This document shows, one piece after another, positions 19,877-28,694 of a stretch of 41,202 nt of DNA. Source of the DNA: Candidatus Hadarchaeum yellowstonense (GTDB lineage Archaea > Hadarchaeota > Hadarchaeia > Hadarchaeales > Hadarchaeaceae); contig LQMQ01000050.1 in assembly GCA_001515205.2 (NCBI GenBank), positions 1-41,202 on the forward strand, read 5' to 3'. Made by a program: the position numbers and the translations under genes. The stretch's first letter is position 1. The number at the start of each line of letters is the position of its first letter. The notes under the pieces are model-generated. The model was not told the origin of the DNA and ran no database searches. It saw only the letters and a program-made list of their open reading frames with translations.

Positions 19877-20808
19877 TCGAACTCTATGGTCGCCGGTGGT
19901 TTACCAGTCAGGTCATAAAGGACGTGGGTGACAGACGGGTTTTCTTCCCTTATCCTCTTGTCGATCCGGCGCAGGACCTTCCAGGGCAGCGCCACCGCTT
20001 CCGCCGTCATGGCGTCCTTTGATCTCACCGCCCGGACGACAACGATTTCTCCGTATTTTCTCTTGAGATCCTTGGTCACCCCGGTGGCCCGGTCCTGCAA
20101 CAGCACCGCAAAGGCCTGGAAGCAGGGGATGTTTTTCGTTTCCTCCTCAACCACTCTGGTGGCCCTCCGCACCAGCTCCACCCTTTCCGGGGTCACCTCA
20201 CCGATGACTCTGATGGAAAGTCCCGGTCCAGGGAAGGGCCGCCTCAACGCCTCGGGCTTCATTCCCAATGCCTTGGCGACCGCCCTCACCTCGTGTTTGT
20301 AGAGGTCCTTCAGCGGCTCGAGGATCCTCAGCCCGTACCTCTCCAGCGGGTGAACGTTTATCTGCTCCAGAACGTTGTGCTGTGTTTTCACCCCGGCCTT
20401 GGTCTCCACCACATCGGCCGCGATGGTGCCCTGGATCATGAAGCTGGCGCCGAGTTCCTGTGAGATTTTGCCCAGTGATCTGTAGAAAACATCCCGGAAG
20501 GCCTTTCGCTTTTCCTCGGGATCGGTTAACCCCTTCAGCGCGCTGAAGAAGTCGTCCCCCAGGTGATAGACCTTGGCATTCAGGCCGAGCTTCTTCAACC
20601 TGTTGTAGACCTGTTGAGGTTCTCCTTCCCGCATCAGCCCGTCGTCAAGGAATACCGCCGTGAGGTTTTTCCCAACGGCCATGTGCCCCAGCACCGCCGC
20701 CACCGTGCTGTCGACACCTCCGGAAACGGCGGCGAAGGCCTTTTCCTCTCCAATGGTTTCTTTTAACCAGGCAACTTTTTCCCGAACAAATTTTTTGGCA
20801 TCAAACAT
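19873..20808 (-). CDS. guaAB: GMP synthase subunit B (ATP-pyrophosphatase)
   Basis: AAVSGGVDSTVAAVLGH PP-loop, RPFPGPGLSIRVIGEVTPE, C-terminal DLTGKPPATIEFE; overlaps hpt by 4 nt. Confidence 0.95.
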   Translation of the reverse strand: MFDAKKFVREKVAWLKETIGEEKAFAAVSGGVDSTVAAVLGHMAVGKNLTAVFLDDGLMREGEPQQVYNRLKKLGLNAKVYHLGDDFFSALKGLTDPEEKRKAFRDVFYRSLGKISQELGASFMIQGTIAADVVETKAGVKTQHNVLEQINVHPLERYGLRILEPLKDLYKHEVRAVAKALGMKPEALRRPFPGPGLSIRVIGEVTPERVELVRRATRVVEEETKNIPCFQAFAVLLQDRATGVTKDLKRKYGEIVVVRAVRSKDAMTAEAVALPWKVLRRIDKRIREENPSVTHVLYDLTGKPPATIEFE

Positions 20809-20961
20809 TCAACAACTCTCCTCGGTTGCACACTGATAGGTTGGGTTTCCCTATTTTAGCCTTTGCTGTTTCCTTCCGGAGCATTTTTGGCCCCGCCCGC
20901 CTGGCAAAGTCATTTATCCCTCTGGGTCAGACCTGATTGTTGGTGTTGGGTGCCCGTTGAT

Positions 20962-22113
20962 ATGGATGAATTCATTTTCTGGTCCAGGAGGAGAGGTTAC
21001 AAAAGCAGGTGTGAGATTTGCGGCCGGGAGGCAAACGACATCTCCGCGGCCCTGAAGGTCTGCGCAACCTGCGTGCGGGAGCGCTTTACCGAAGCCAGGC
21101 CCTACCTTGCCGCCGCCCACGCCAGGATTCGCCGGGAGCACGGCCTGCCGCCCCACCCTCCTCAGGACAAGGAGGGCTTCAAGTGCAATGACTGCGGCAA
21201 CGAATGCAGGATACCGCCGGGGGAAAAGGGTTTCTGCGGCCTGGTTGAAAATTCCGGGGAAAAATTGGTGCGAAGGTTTGGGACGCCGGAGAGGGGGTTA
21301 CTCTCCTGGTACTACGACCCGCTCCCCACCAACTGCGTCCCCGCCGATTTCTGCGCTGGGTCCAGCGGCGCGGGCTACCCGAAGTGGTGTCGGACGCCTC
21401 GCGGCGACATCGGCTATTACAACCTCTCCATCTTCTTGGGAAGCTGCACCTACAACTGCCTCTTCTGTCAGAACTACAGCTTCCACGAGCTGACCGCCGC
21501 GGGATCTCCGACCATCAGCGCTGCCCAGCTCGCCGAAAGGGCTGACGAACGGGTCGGCTGCGCCTGTTATTTCGGCGGCGACCCCTCCAGCCAGATGCCC
21601 TTTGTGATCGCCTCGGCGGAGATGATGTTGGAAAAGGCGCGGCGGGAGGGGCGCATCCTCCGGGTCTGTCTCGAGACCAACCTCAGCATGAACCGCAGCA
21701 GCCTGGAGAGGTTCACCGAGCTTTCCCTGGGCAGCGGCGGCGGCGTGAAGGCCGACCTGAAGTGCTGGTCATCCGAAATCCTCTACGCCCTTTCCGGAAT
21801 TGAGCACCGCAGGGCGTATGAGAATTTCAGCTGGCTGGCAAGGCGCCATAGGGAGCGCCCCGAGGTGCCGCTCGCTCGCGCCAGCACCCTGCTCGTGCCG
21901 GGTTATGTTGACGACGAAGAAATCAGGGCGCTGGCTTCCTTCATTGCTGATCTCGATCCAACCATCCCCTACTCCCTCCTGGCCTTCCATCCTCTCTACC
22001 ACATGGAGGACATGCCGTTTACCAGAAGGGAGGACGCCGAGAGATATTTGAGGATCTGCCGCGAGGAGGGGCTGGAGAAGGTCAGGATCGGAAATCCCTG
22101 GCTTCTGGCCTGA
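20962..22113 (+). CDS. PflA-like radical SAM protein with N-terminal zinc-ribbon-like Cys motifs
   Basis: CTYNCLFCQN; CEICGREAND..CATC, CNDCGNECRIPPGEKGFCG; in-frame ATG MDEFIFWSRR at 20962 preferred over 20863. Confidence 0.8.
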   Translation: MDEFIFWSRRRGYKSRCEICGREANDISAALKVCATCVRERFTEARPYLAAAHARIRREHGLPPHPPQDKEGFKCNDCGNECRIPPGEKGFCGLVENSGEKLVRRFGTPERGLLSWYYDPLPTNCVPADFCAGSSGAGYPKWCRTPRGDIGYYNLSIFLGSCTYNCLFCQNYSFHELTAAGSPTISAAQLAERADERVGCACYFGGDPSSQMPFVIASAEMMLEKARREGRILRVCLETNLSMNRSSLERFTELSLGSGGGVKADLKCWSSEILYALSGIEHRRAYENFSWLARRHRERPEVPLARASTLLVPGYVDDEEIRALASFIADLDPTIPYSLLAFHPLYHMEDMPFTRREDAERYLRICREEGLEKVRIGNPWLLA

Positions 22114-22150
22114 AGGGGGTAAGCTTAAACCCGGCCCCGAGAACTCAAAA

Positions 22151-22531
22151 ATGATGGCCATGGGAACGGACCTCAAGAAAGTTATCTCAGGGTTGGTGTC
22201 GCTGGAAGGGGAGGAGGGCTTGGCCCGCATCAAGCTGGATGCCCTTAGGGCCCTGGTTCATTATCACGGGGCCATCTGGCTGTCAGAACTCGTCCAGGAG
22301 CTTCAGCTAAAATCCGCGGCCGATGGTTCCCCAAAGCCAGAGGAGAAGCTGTTGAAGAAGGGTCTCCAAGATCTGGAGCGGGATGGAGTCGTGAGGATAA
22401 AAAAGGCCTTCCGAGCGACCCTGCAATCGCGCGATGGTGTGAAGGACGAGTTGATTTCACTCGTGGACCTGCAGCTGACTTACGCCACTCTTGCCAAGAA
22501 CAAGGCGCTTGGTTCCTTCTGGTTCAAATGA
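22151..22531 (+). CDS. Small protein, possible winged-helix-like, function unknown
   Basis: 126 aa, same strand, codon-like composition, LKKGLQDLERDGVVRIKK. Confidence 0.6.
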   Translation: MMAMGTDLKKVISGLVSLEGEEGLARIKLDALRALVHYHGAIWLSELVQELQLKSAADGSPKPEEKLLKKGLQDLERDGVVRIKKAFRATLQSRDGVKDELISLVDLQLTYATLAKNKALGSFWFK

Positions 22532-22831
22532 AACAGCGTCGGAGTTCAAAACAGCAAGATCGAATGGGGAGAACGCTGAGGAAGGGGAGTGACTTTACCG
22601 GTTGGATGGCCTCAGCTCCGGGATTTCGTCTTCCTGCCTCTCTCCCACCAGTAAGGCTGCTTTTTATCCCGTCTAAAAATTTTGATCATCATCTCGACCT
22701 TACCCAAAAACAAATTTAGTTTTTCGTTTCAAAAGTTGCAACATTTAGCCCCGGGCGTCAGGCGGCCTCAGCGTGCTTTTCCCGGCAATCAGCTAATTAA
22801 TCGCGCCCGACAAGGGAAGATTGGGAAAATC

Positions 22832-23548
22832 ATGAGCAGGAGAGTGGTTGGAGTCTCCTTGGTGGTGCTAGGTGTCGCCGGGCTGGTGCTGGCATCAGCC
22901 TACCTGTTCTTCTACCGCGAAGAGGCGCCAGAACAATTGCCGGAGCTGGAGGGAACTGTGATAGGGCTGCCGCAGCCGCGTTACCGCGGCGATGTTTCCC
23001 TCGAGGAGGCACTGCTGCAGAGGAGATCGGTCAGGGAGTACACGGGTGAACCTTTAACGCTGGAGGAGATCTCACAGTTGCTCTGGGCCGCCCAGGGAAT
23101 CACCGACCCCCGGGGGTTCAGAACTGCACCCTCAGCCGGTGGCCTCTATCCGCTTGAGGTCTACTTGGTGGCCGGCGAGGTAGCTGGCTTGGAGGCCGGT
23201 GTTTACAAGTACCGGCCGCAGGAACATAGCTTGATCAGGGTGGTGGTTGGGGATAGGAGGGAGAACCTGTGCACAGCGGCTCTGGGGCAGGTGTGGGTGA
23301 GGGAGGCAGCCGCAGACATCGTCATCCTGGCCGTCTACGAGAGGACAACGGTGAAGTACGGGGACCGGGGAATTCGGTACGTGCATCTGGAAGCGGGGCA
23401 CGCGGCCCAGAATGTGTGTCTCCAAGCAACCGCTTTGGGCCTAGGCACCGTCACCGTCGGGGCGTTTTATGACGATGAAGTGCAGGCCGTCCTGGGTGCT
23501 CCGAAAAACGAAAAGCCACTTTACGTGATGCCGGTTGGGAGAAAATAG
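22832..23548 (+). CDS. SagB-type nitroreductase with N-terminal membrane anchor
   Basis: RRSVREYTGEPLTLEEISQLLWAAQGIT, TAPSAGGLYPLEVYLVAGEV, AGHAAQNVCLQATALGLGTV; TM segment in MSRRVVGVSLVVLGVAGLVLASAYLFF. Confidence 0.85.
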   Translation: MSRRVVGVSLVVLGVAGLVLASAYLFFYREEAPEQLPELEGTVIGLPQPRYRGDVSLEEALLQRRSVREYTGEPLTLEEISQLLWAAQGITDPRGFRTAPSAGGLYPLEVYLVAGEVAGLEAGVYKYRPQEHSLIRVVVGDRRENLCTAALGQVWVREAAADIVILAVYERTTVKYGDRGIRYVHLEAGHAAQNVCLQATALGLGTVTVGAFYDDEVQAVLGAPKNEKPLYVMPVGRK

Positions 23549-23681
23549 TTTCTCAGGGATCAGGATCGATTCCGGCGGCCCCAAGGGAAAGATTAGAATG
23601 GGGTGGAGGTGTTTCCAGGCAACACGGGATAGACTTAAAAACGACCCCTCATGCTGCTCGACCCAATGATCAGTTTTTGTG

Positions 23682-23769
23682 TGGTGCGGGGGAGGGGATT
23701 TGAACCCCCGAACTCCTAAGAGACCAGCCCCTCAAGCTGGCGCCTTTGACCTGGCTTGGCAACCCCCGC
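23682..23769 (-). tRNA. tRNA-Leu (GAG), intronless, CCA encoded
   Basis: GCGGGGG/CCCCCGC acceptor, CCAGC-TTGAGGG-GCTGG anticodon arm, long variable arm, GGTTCAAATCC, A73+CCA. Confidence 0.95.
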
Positions 23770-23802
23770 GCCAGCAGAACTATTGTCTCACTGTTTTAAA
23801 AA

Positions 23803-24591
23803 TCAAAGCTTTTTGACCAGCTTGGGGAATTCCTCAAATTTTTCCCGAAGGGATTCAATCGCCCTGAGAATGATCTGGTCCGGTGGGAGGGTCCCCGTCG
23901 ATTCCACCCTGAAGATGAACTTGGACGGATCCCCGGAGACTCTGACGGCCTCGGACGAACAGGATTCCACACAGGCCTTGCACATGGTGCACTGCGTTAG
24001 ATCCTTGACCCGGACCCTTTTTTCAACCACTTCAAGTATCCCCTTGGGGCAGGCCTTGACGCAGTCACCGCAGGCATTGCAGAGCTTGGGATCGAACTCC
24101 AGGACGGGCATGTATTTGTAGGCAACTATTCCCGGCTGCCATTTCGCGTGATCCTTGCCGAAACCCAGACGGGCGATGGCCACCAGCTCGAGCCTCTGCC
24201 CGTTCTCAAGTTTCACGATCGGTATGGAACCGCTGACCGGCCTCACCTCATCGTCAGATGGCTTCAGCGATTCGCTGTAAACCATTCCCGGACCCTCGGC
24301 CTTAAGCTCCAGGTCCACGGAGCACTTCTCGCAGCGGCCTTCCCGGCAGCCGCATTCGCTGGGCAGCTGATAGCCCTTTGCCGGGGTCGTCAGCGGAATC
24401 ATGGCGAGCCTGTGGGCGATGATTTCATCGTACATTGCAGAATCATTTACCTTGAATTCCACTTCATCGATTGCCATGATGGGGACGTCGCGTAAAGCTG
24501 CCCGGCGGATGGAGTTAGCGAAGGCAGGGTTGGCACCGGAAAGCACGAACTCCATCTCGTTGCCATCGAGTTTTCTGATTTCTATCTCCAT
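23803..24591 (-). CDS. rpo3: DNA-directed RNA polymerase subunit D (Rpo3) with ferredoxin-like domain
   Basis: SGANPAFANSIRRAALRDVPIMAIDEVEF; CNACGDCVKACPKG and CTMCKACVESCSSEA; ORF to 24615, preferred start MEIEIRKLDG. Confidence 0.95.
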   Translation of the reverse strand: MEIEIRKLDGNEMEFVLSGANPAFANSIRRAALRDVPIMAIDEVEFKVNDSAMYDEIIAHRLAMIPLTTPAKGYQLPSECGCREGRCEKCSVDLELKAEGPGMVYSESLKPSDDEVRPVSGSIPIVKLENGQRLELVAIARLGFGKDHAKWQPGIVAYKYMPVLEFDPKLCNACGDCVKACPKGILEVVEKRVRVKDLTQCTMCKACVESCSSEAVRVSGDPSKFIFRVESTGTLPPDQIILRAIESLREKFEEFPKLVKKL

Positions 24592-24705
24592 ACCAACACC
24601 AAAATCGTCCTTCAAGATGTTGTGTTTCGCTTAAATATTGCTTTCGGTGGGGGTTTAAAAAGGCATTGCAATCGCCGAACAGATGAGGAGGGCCCTGGGC
24701 TAATC

Positions 24706-24804
24706 TGGCGCCCATCGGCGGAGGTGAAGCTCCTTGGCCGGGATTTGAACCCGGGGCGGAGCCTCGACAGGGCTCCATGTTAGACCGGGCTACACCACCA
24801 GGGC
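24706..24804 (-). tRNA. tRNA-Asp (GTC) with 21-nt intron in the 3' acceptor strand (68/69), CCA encoded
   Basis: GCCCTGG...GAGCC-CTGTCGA-GGCTC...CCGGG-TTCAAAT-CCCGG-CCA[AGGAGCTTCACCTCCGCCGAT]GGGC-G-CCA; intron at 24714-24734. Confidence 0.88.
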
Positions 24805-24905
24805 CCGTGTGCTACTCGGTTTCTTCTAACGTTTAAACTTTTTCTGCCTTCCAACCAACGAGGAGCGTCAGTTCAGTTAACCGGTTATTTTGCATTTTTC
24901 GAAAG

Positions 24906-24914
24906 TTTAAAAAT
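24906..24914 (+). promoter_or_regulatory. TATA-like promoter for the microprotein/TrkA-N unit
   Basis: CGAAAG-TTTAAAAAT, about 25-33 nt before the ATG at 24939. Confidence 0.45.
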
Positions 24915-24938
24915 CCGGCCCATATGTTGGGGAAGCGG

Positions 24939-25016
24939 ATGGACAAGTGCATTATGTGCGGGAGAATTCTGCCACCTGATAAAAAACCTTTCTGGGCTCC
25001 GATTGGAGGGGGTTAG
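24939..25016 (+). CDS. Candidate 25-aa CxxC microprotein MDKCIMCGRILPPDKKPFWAPIGGG
   Basis: Short ORF placed at the expected transcript start, stop codon directly abutting the ATG of the TrkA-N gene. Confidence 0.4.
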   Translation: MDKCIMCGRILPPDKKPFWAPIGGG

Positions 25017-25559
25017 ATGCAACTACGGCTTGAGGATTTCCGTGAAGGCGACAAGACAGCTCCTGATCACAAAAGGGTGATGGCTGAAGGGAACTCGGCC
25101 AAGAATAATCGGGGTTTGTCCTTGGTTCTGGGCTGCGGCGATGTCGGGTTTGAGGTCGCGAGCAGGCTCAGGGAGCGAGGTCTGGCGGTGGCGGTGGTCG
25201 AGAAGGACGCTGGCAAAGTGGAAGCGCTGAGACTTACTGCCGGTCACGATGCTCACAGGGGTGACTTCAGGTCGCCCGAGGTGCTGAAGCAGGCCGGGAT
25301 CTCTCAAGCGGAGGTCGTGATCCTGACAGTTCCGGATTTCACCATAATCAGGCAAACCCTTGAAGCCATCAGTCAGTTGAAAAAGGAATTGGGGATAAAC
25401 CCCTCCGTGATAGCATTGGTTAGGCACGAGATGGAGGCGGTGGAGGTGAAGAGGCTAGGCGCGAGCGAAGTCGTCCCACTCGCCCAGACGATCGCCGATG
25501 CCATCGTCAACAAATTAGGGAAGGCAAAAGTTCATCTGGTTCTAAAAAATGGCAGCTGA
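25017..25559 (+). CDS. TrkA-N/RCK-type NAD-binding protein
   Basis: VLGCGDVGFEVASRLRERGLAVAVVEKDAGKVEAL, HRGDFRSPEVLKQAGISQAEVVILTVPD. Confidence 0.85.
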   Translation: MQLRLEDFREGDKTAPDHKRVMAEGNSAKNNRGLSLVLGCGDVGFEVASRLRERGLAVAVVEKDAGKVEALRLTAGHDAHRGDFRSPEVLKQAGISQAEVVILTVPDFTIIRQTLEAISQLKKELGINPSVIALVRHEMEAVEVKRLGASEVVPLAQTIADAIVNKLGKAKVHLVLKNGS

Positions 25560-25562
25560 AGA

Positions 25563-26078
25563 CTAGTGCCTTTCGCCCGGCAGAACGTTTTGGCTTGGTG
25601 TTTCCTCAAGTTGTTTTCCCCTGTTTTTAACCAAGGCCCTCAAAATTCCTTCCACAGCTTCTTCGATGCCTGAAGTCTCCGTGTCGATCACAATGTCCGG
25701 GGCCATCGGTTCCTCCATTTGCTCATGGACGATGCGCACGGCCTTTTCCTCTATTCTGTCCTTCCGGAGTTCATTCCGTTTCAGGCAAGTCTGCAACGAG
25801 CACTTGAGGTATACCGTCAGGATTTCCTGCCCACTCTTCAAGGCAATTGTTTTGATGCTGTTCCTCCATTCCTCCCTGTGAAAAGTGCCATCCAAAATGA
25901 GGTAATCAACCCTGCCCGCCCACCTCTCCGCCTCAGCAGAAATGCGCCGGTACCTTTTTCTTCTGAACTCGGCGGTTGATATCAATCTGGAGCCCTTGAG
26001 CCTTTCGGCGAGCCTCTTGGCGATCTCCGTCTTACCCGAAGCTGGAGGGCCGCAAAACACCAGTATCATTTTTACCAA
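25563..26078 (-). CDS. P-loop kinase-like ATPase (adenylylsulfate/adenylate kinase-like)
   Basis: LVFCGPPASGKTEIAKRLAERL Walker A, LILDGTFHREEWR. Confidence 0.75.
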   Translation of the reverse strand: MVKMILVFCGPPASGKTEIAKRLAERLKGSRLISTAEFRRKRYRRISAEAERWAGRVDYLILDGTFHREEWRNSIKTIALKSGQEILTVYLKCSLQTCLKRNELRKDRIEEKAVRIVHEQMEEPMAPDIVIDTETSGIEEAVEGILRALVKNRGKQLEETPSQNVLPGERH

Positions 26079-26152
26079 AATTCAATAGGCACGCCTGCGT
26101 TAAATTTACTTGGAACGGCCGGTCCATCATGAGGAGGCGGTGGTCAATGGTC

Positions 26153-26494
26153 ATGAAAATAGTTTCTTACCAGTTTGGCCGGATGAACATCGATGGGCGG
26201 GAATACTCCTCCGACCTGATAATATTTCCGGGCCGCGTCGAGGAAAATTGGTGGAGGAAGGAGGGGCACAAATTGCTTAAGGAAGATCTGGCTGAAATAG
26301 TCAAAGCTAGGCCGAAGGTGCTCATCGTCGGCACGGGTTATGCTGGGCTCATGAAGATCCCGAAGGAAACCGAGGATTTTCTCCGCCTCCAAGGCATCGA
26401 GCTGATCGCCGAACCGACTAAAAAGGCGGTGGAACACTACAACGAACTATCGAGGACCAAGCGAGTTGTTGCGGCTTTTCACCTCACGTGCTAA
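26153..26494 (+). CDS. Mth938-like domain protein
   Basis: FGRMNIDGREYSSDLIIFPGRVEENWWRKEGH, VLIVGTGYAGLMKIP. Confidence 0.8.
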   Translation: MKIVSYQFGRMNIDGREYSSDLIIFPGRVEENWWRKEGHKLLKEDLAEIVKARPKVLIVGTGYAGLMKIPKETEDFLRLQGIELIAEPTKKAVEHYNELSRTKRVVAAFHLTC

Positions 26495-26536
26495 GGGAGC
26501 TAAACGGCTTTAGCGGGGGACGGCTGCAAAAATTTA

Positions 26537-27055
26537 TTAAAGCTGGTGGAGGCAAGCTTTCACTTTCCGGTTCAGGATCCTGAGCAAACGCTTGGCGCTT
26601 CTCAGGGCATAATAACACAGCTCATCGAAGCGGGCGTATGTAAATGAAACCTCAATCCCGAGTTCCCGGGCAATCTCATAACGCAAATTTCCATCGACAA
26701 TAATGCCACCAATCTTGGAAACCTTGATGGGTTCTTTTATGCCCAACTCAGCGATGTTTCTCTTCAATTGTTCCCTCTCTTCCTTGGTGTGAACAAGCCA
26801 CCAAAGGGGGAAATGCCTCATCTCTCTTTTCTCCACCCCACGGCCATCATCCCCATCAATATTGTTAGTTACCGTTCTAAGAAAAGACTGTGTTGGAGCC
26901 GACTGAAAGCAAAGGCTGAAACCAACCGCTTTTCTCCAAGCAATCCCTTCTTGAACATTAATTATCGAAACCTTAGTCGTTTTGAAATTAAGAACGGCTC
27001 CATAACGCGATGGCAGTTCATTAACCAATGAGGTGACTCCCATCGCAGCTCGCAC
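26537..27055 (-). CDS. ParB/sulfiredoxin-like domain protein; true start uncertain, possibly near 26841
   Basis: EEREQLKRNIAELGIKEPIKVSKIGGIIVDGNLRYEIARELGIEVSFTYA. Confidence 0.65.
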   Translation of the reverse strand: MRAAMGVTSLVNELPSRYGAVLNFKTTKVSIINVQEGIAWRKAVGFSLCFQSAPTQSFLRTVTNNIDGDDGRGVEKREMRHFPLWWLVHTKEEREQLKRNIAELGIKEPIKVSKIGGIIVDGNLRYEIARELGIEVSFTYARFDELCYYALRSAKRLLRILNRKVKACLHQL

Positions 27056-27881
27056 CGGAGTTCATCCCGGCCAACCCTTCCCGGCATGAGGCAAAGGTGA
27101 GCCCCGCCTCTTCGCACGCACGCTTGATATCGCCCATCAGCTTCTGCCTGAGTTCACGGGGCAGGTACCAGCTATTGTGATGCCGTTGCCCGCGCTCGAA
27201 ATACAGTGGCCGCAACCGGGCAGCGACCTCGGGAAAAGCGCTCTGCATGCGCCGCCAGCTGTCGGGCCTCGGCTTGAAGGTGGAGGACGTTACGTGCTTG
27301 GCGCCATGTTCGGCCGCTGCCCTGACCAAATTTGTAAACCCACTGTCGTTCAGGAAAGGGATTACCGGATCCAGTCTCAAACAGACCGGAACCCCGGCAG
27401 CAGCGAGACGCTTCATGGCCTCCAGCCTTCGCTCAGGCGGGGGCGCGTTTGGCTCCAGCATCCGGCTGAGCTCCTGGTCAAGCGTCACCACGGTGAAGCT
27501 CACAACCGCCCGCATCTTCGTGAAGAGGTCAAGGTCCCGCGCGACGATGTCCGACTTCGTTATCACCTGCACTTTACAGTTCTCCTGGGCGAGGAGCTTC
27601 AGGCACGAGCGCGTTAGCCCAAGCTTCGCTTCAATTGGCGGGTAAGGATCGGAGCTGTTCGACATGCTTATGGGGCGGCTGCGGTCAATCTGCTTAAGGT
27701 CACGCTCAACTCTCGCGATCAGGTTGTGCTTCGGCCTGCACTCGAAGGCCCGGGGGATGTAGGAGGTGATGTAACAGTAGAGGCACCCGTGCTCGCAGCC
27801 CGTGTAGGGGTTTAGCCCGTATTTCCTGGGGCAGGTGCAGAGGGGGTCGTGCCAGGGATCAAACTCCCGGATAACGTCCAC
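27021..27881 (-). CDS. SPL-family-like radical SAM protein
   Basis: GCEHGCLYCY, ISMSNSSDPYPPIE; GTG start with upstream GGAGGTGA preferred over the ORF-track start 27929. Confidence 0.85.
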   Translation of the reverse strand: MDVIREFDPWHDPLCTCPRKYGLNPYTGCEHGCLYCYITSYIPRAFECRPKHNLIARVERDLKQIDRSRPISMSNSSDPYPPIEAKLGLTRSCLKLLAQENCKVQVITKSDIVARDLDLFTKMRAVVSFTVVTLDQELSRMLEPNAPPPERRLEAMKRLAAAGVPVCLRLDPVIPFLNDSGFTNLVRAAAEHGAKHVTSSTFKPRPDSWRRMQSAFPEVAARLRPLYFERGQRHHNSWYLPRELRQKLMGDIKRACEEAGLTFASCREGLAGMNSGASCDGSHLIG

Positions 27882-27894
27882 GCGGTCACCTCCC

Positions 27895-28323
27895 TCAATC
27901 GGGTTTCTTGGGATAATCCAGGACCTCACCCTTACGGCCGATGTGAACCACCTCCCACCCGAGCTTTTTCAGTCTTTCCGCCACGAAGCGCCGGTGACAG
28001 GCTTTCGGATGGGTCTCCACGCACATGATCGCGGAGAGGTCCTCGCTCGCGAGCCTCACCAGTTTTTCCAGCCCGCTTCTGAACTCTTTCGTCCTCGTGT
28101 ACTTCTCATAGCCACCCCGATATCCTCCCAGTTCCTGCAGATGAACGTAATCGATCCCTCTGGCCGGTAGACTGGATTGCAGGCTCTCCTTCACAAACTC
28201 GGGCCACTTGGAGGTGGGGAAACGTCTGACGTCAATCACGCGCTTCACGCCGAGGCGCATGAGGAGACCGACAAAGTCCTCAAACTTCTGGCTCCCGTAA
28301 CCGACCGTGAATATCTTCGGCAT
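27895..28323 (-). CDS. DUF488 domain-containing protein
   Basis: FTVGYGSQKFEDFVGLL, RVIDVRRFPTSKWPEF, IMCVETHPKACHRRFVAERL. Confidence 0.9.
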   Translation of the reverse strand: MPKIFTVGYGSQKFEDFVGLLMRLGVKRVIDVRRFPTSKWPEFVKESLQSSLPARGIDYVHLQELGGYRGGYEKYTRTKEFRSGLEKLVRLASEDLSAIMCVETHPKACHRRFVAERLKKLGWEVVHIGRKGEVLDYPKKPD

Positions 28324-28694
28324 GATGCTTCTCCAACCTTCTGTTTTTCACCCATTATTTTTTAACTGCCCGGCAAACCCGAATGGCGTCAGGCGATAAC
28401 TTCAACCGTCATTATCTCAGGAACAGACCCCACGCATTGTCTCCCCACGGGCTCTGGTTTTGCCATGAGCTATTCCCCTGTTTTTGCAGAGGGGCGCGAC
28501 AGTTGAAGGAACCAAGAAATGCAATGGTCGTTAAATGGTTGGCAGCGAATCGGGTTTCCCTTTGGCTTGCGCACAAAAGTACCGCCCGACACGCAGGCGA
28601 GCTTGACTTCCGGGATCTGACGAGACCGGGTATTTCCTCGCCGCTGTGGCCGCCAACCATCATCATTGTTGTGTTTCAGTTTTTAAAAGTTTCG

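Noticed and set aside
24714-24737. Apparent acceptor-stem mismatches in tRNA-Asp, first read as a pseudogene
   Set aside because: Fully explained by a 21-nt intron with BHB core; the mature stem is perfect
24515-24778. ORF 24515-24778 (minus)
   Set aside because: Runs through the tRNA-Asp gene and the Rpo3 start in another frame; no protein-like signature
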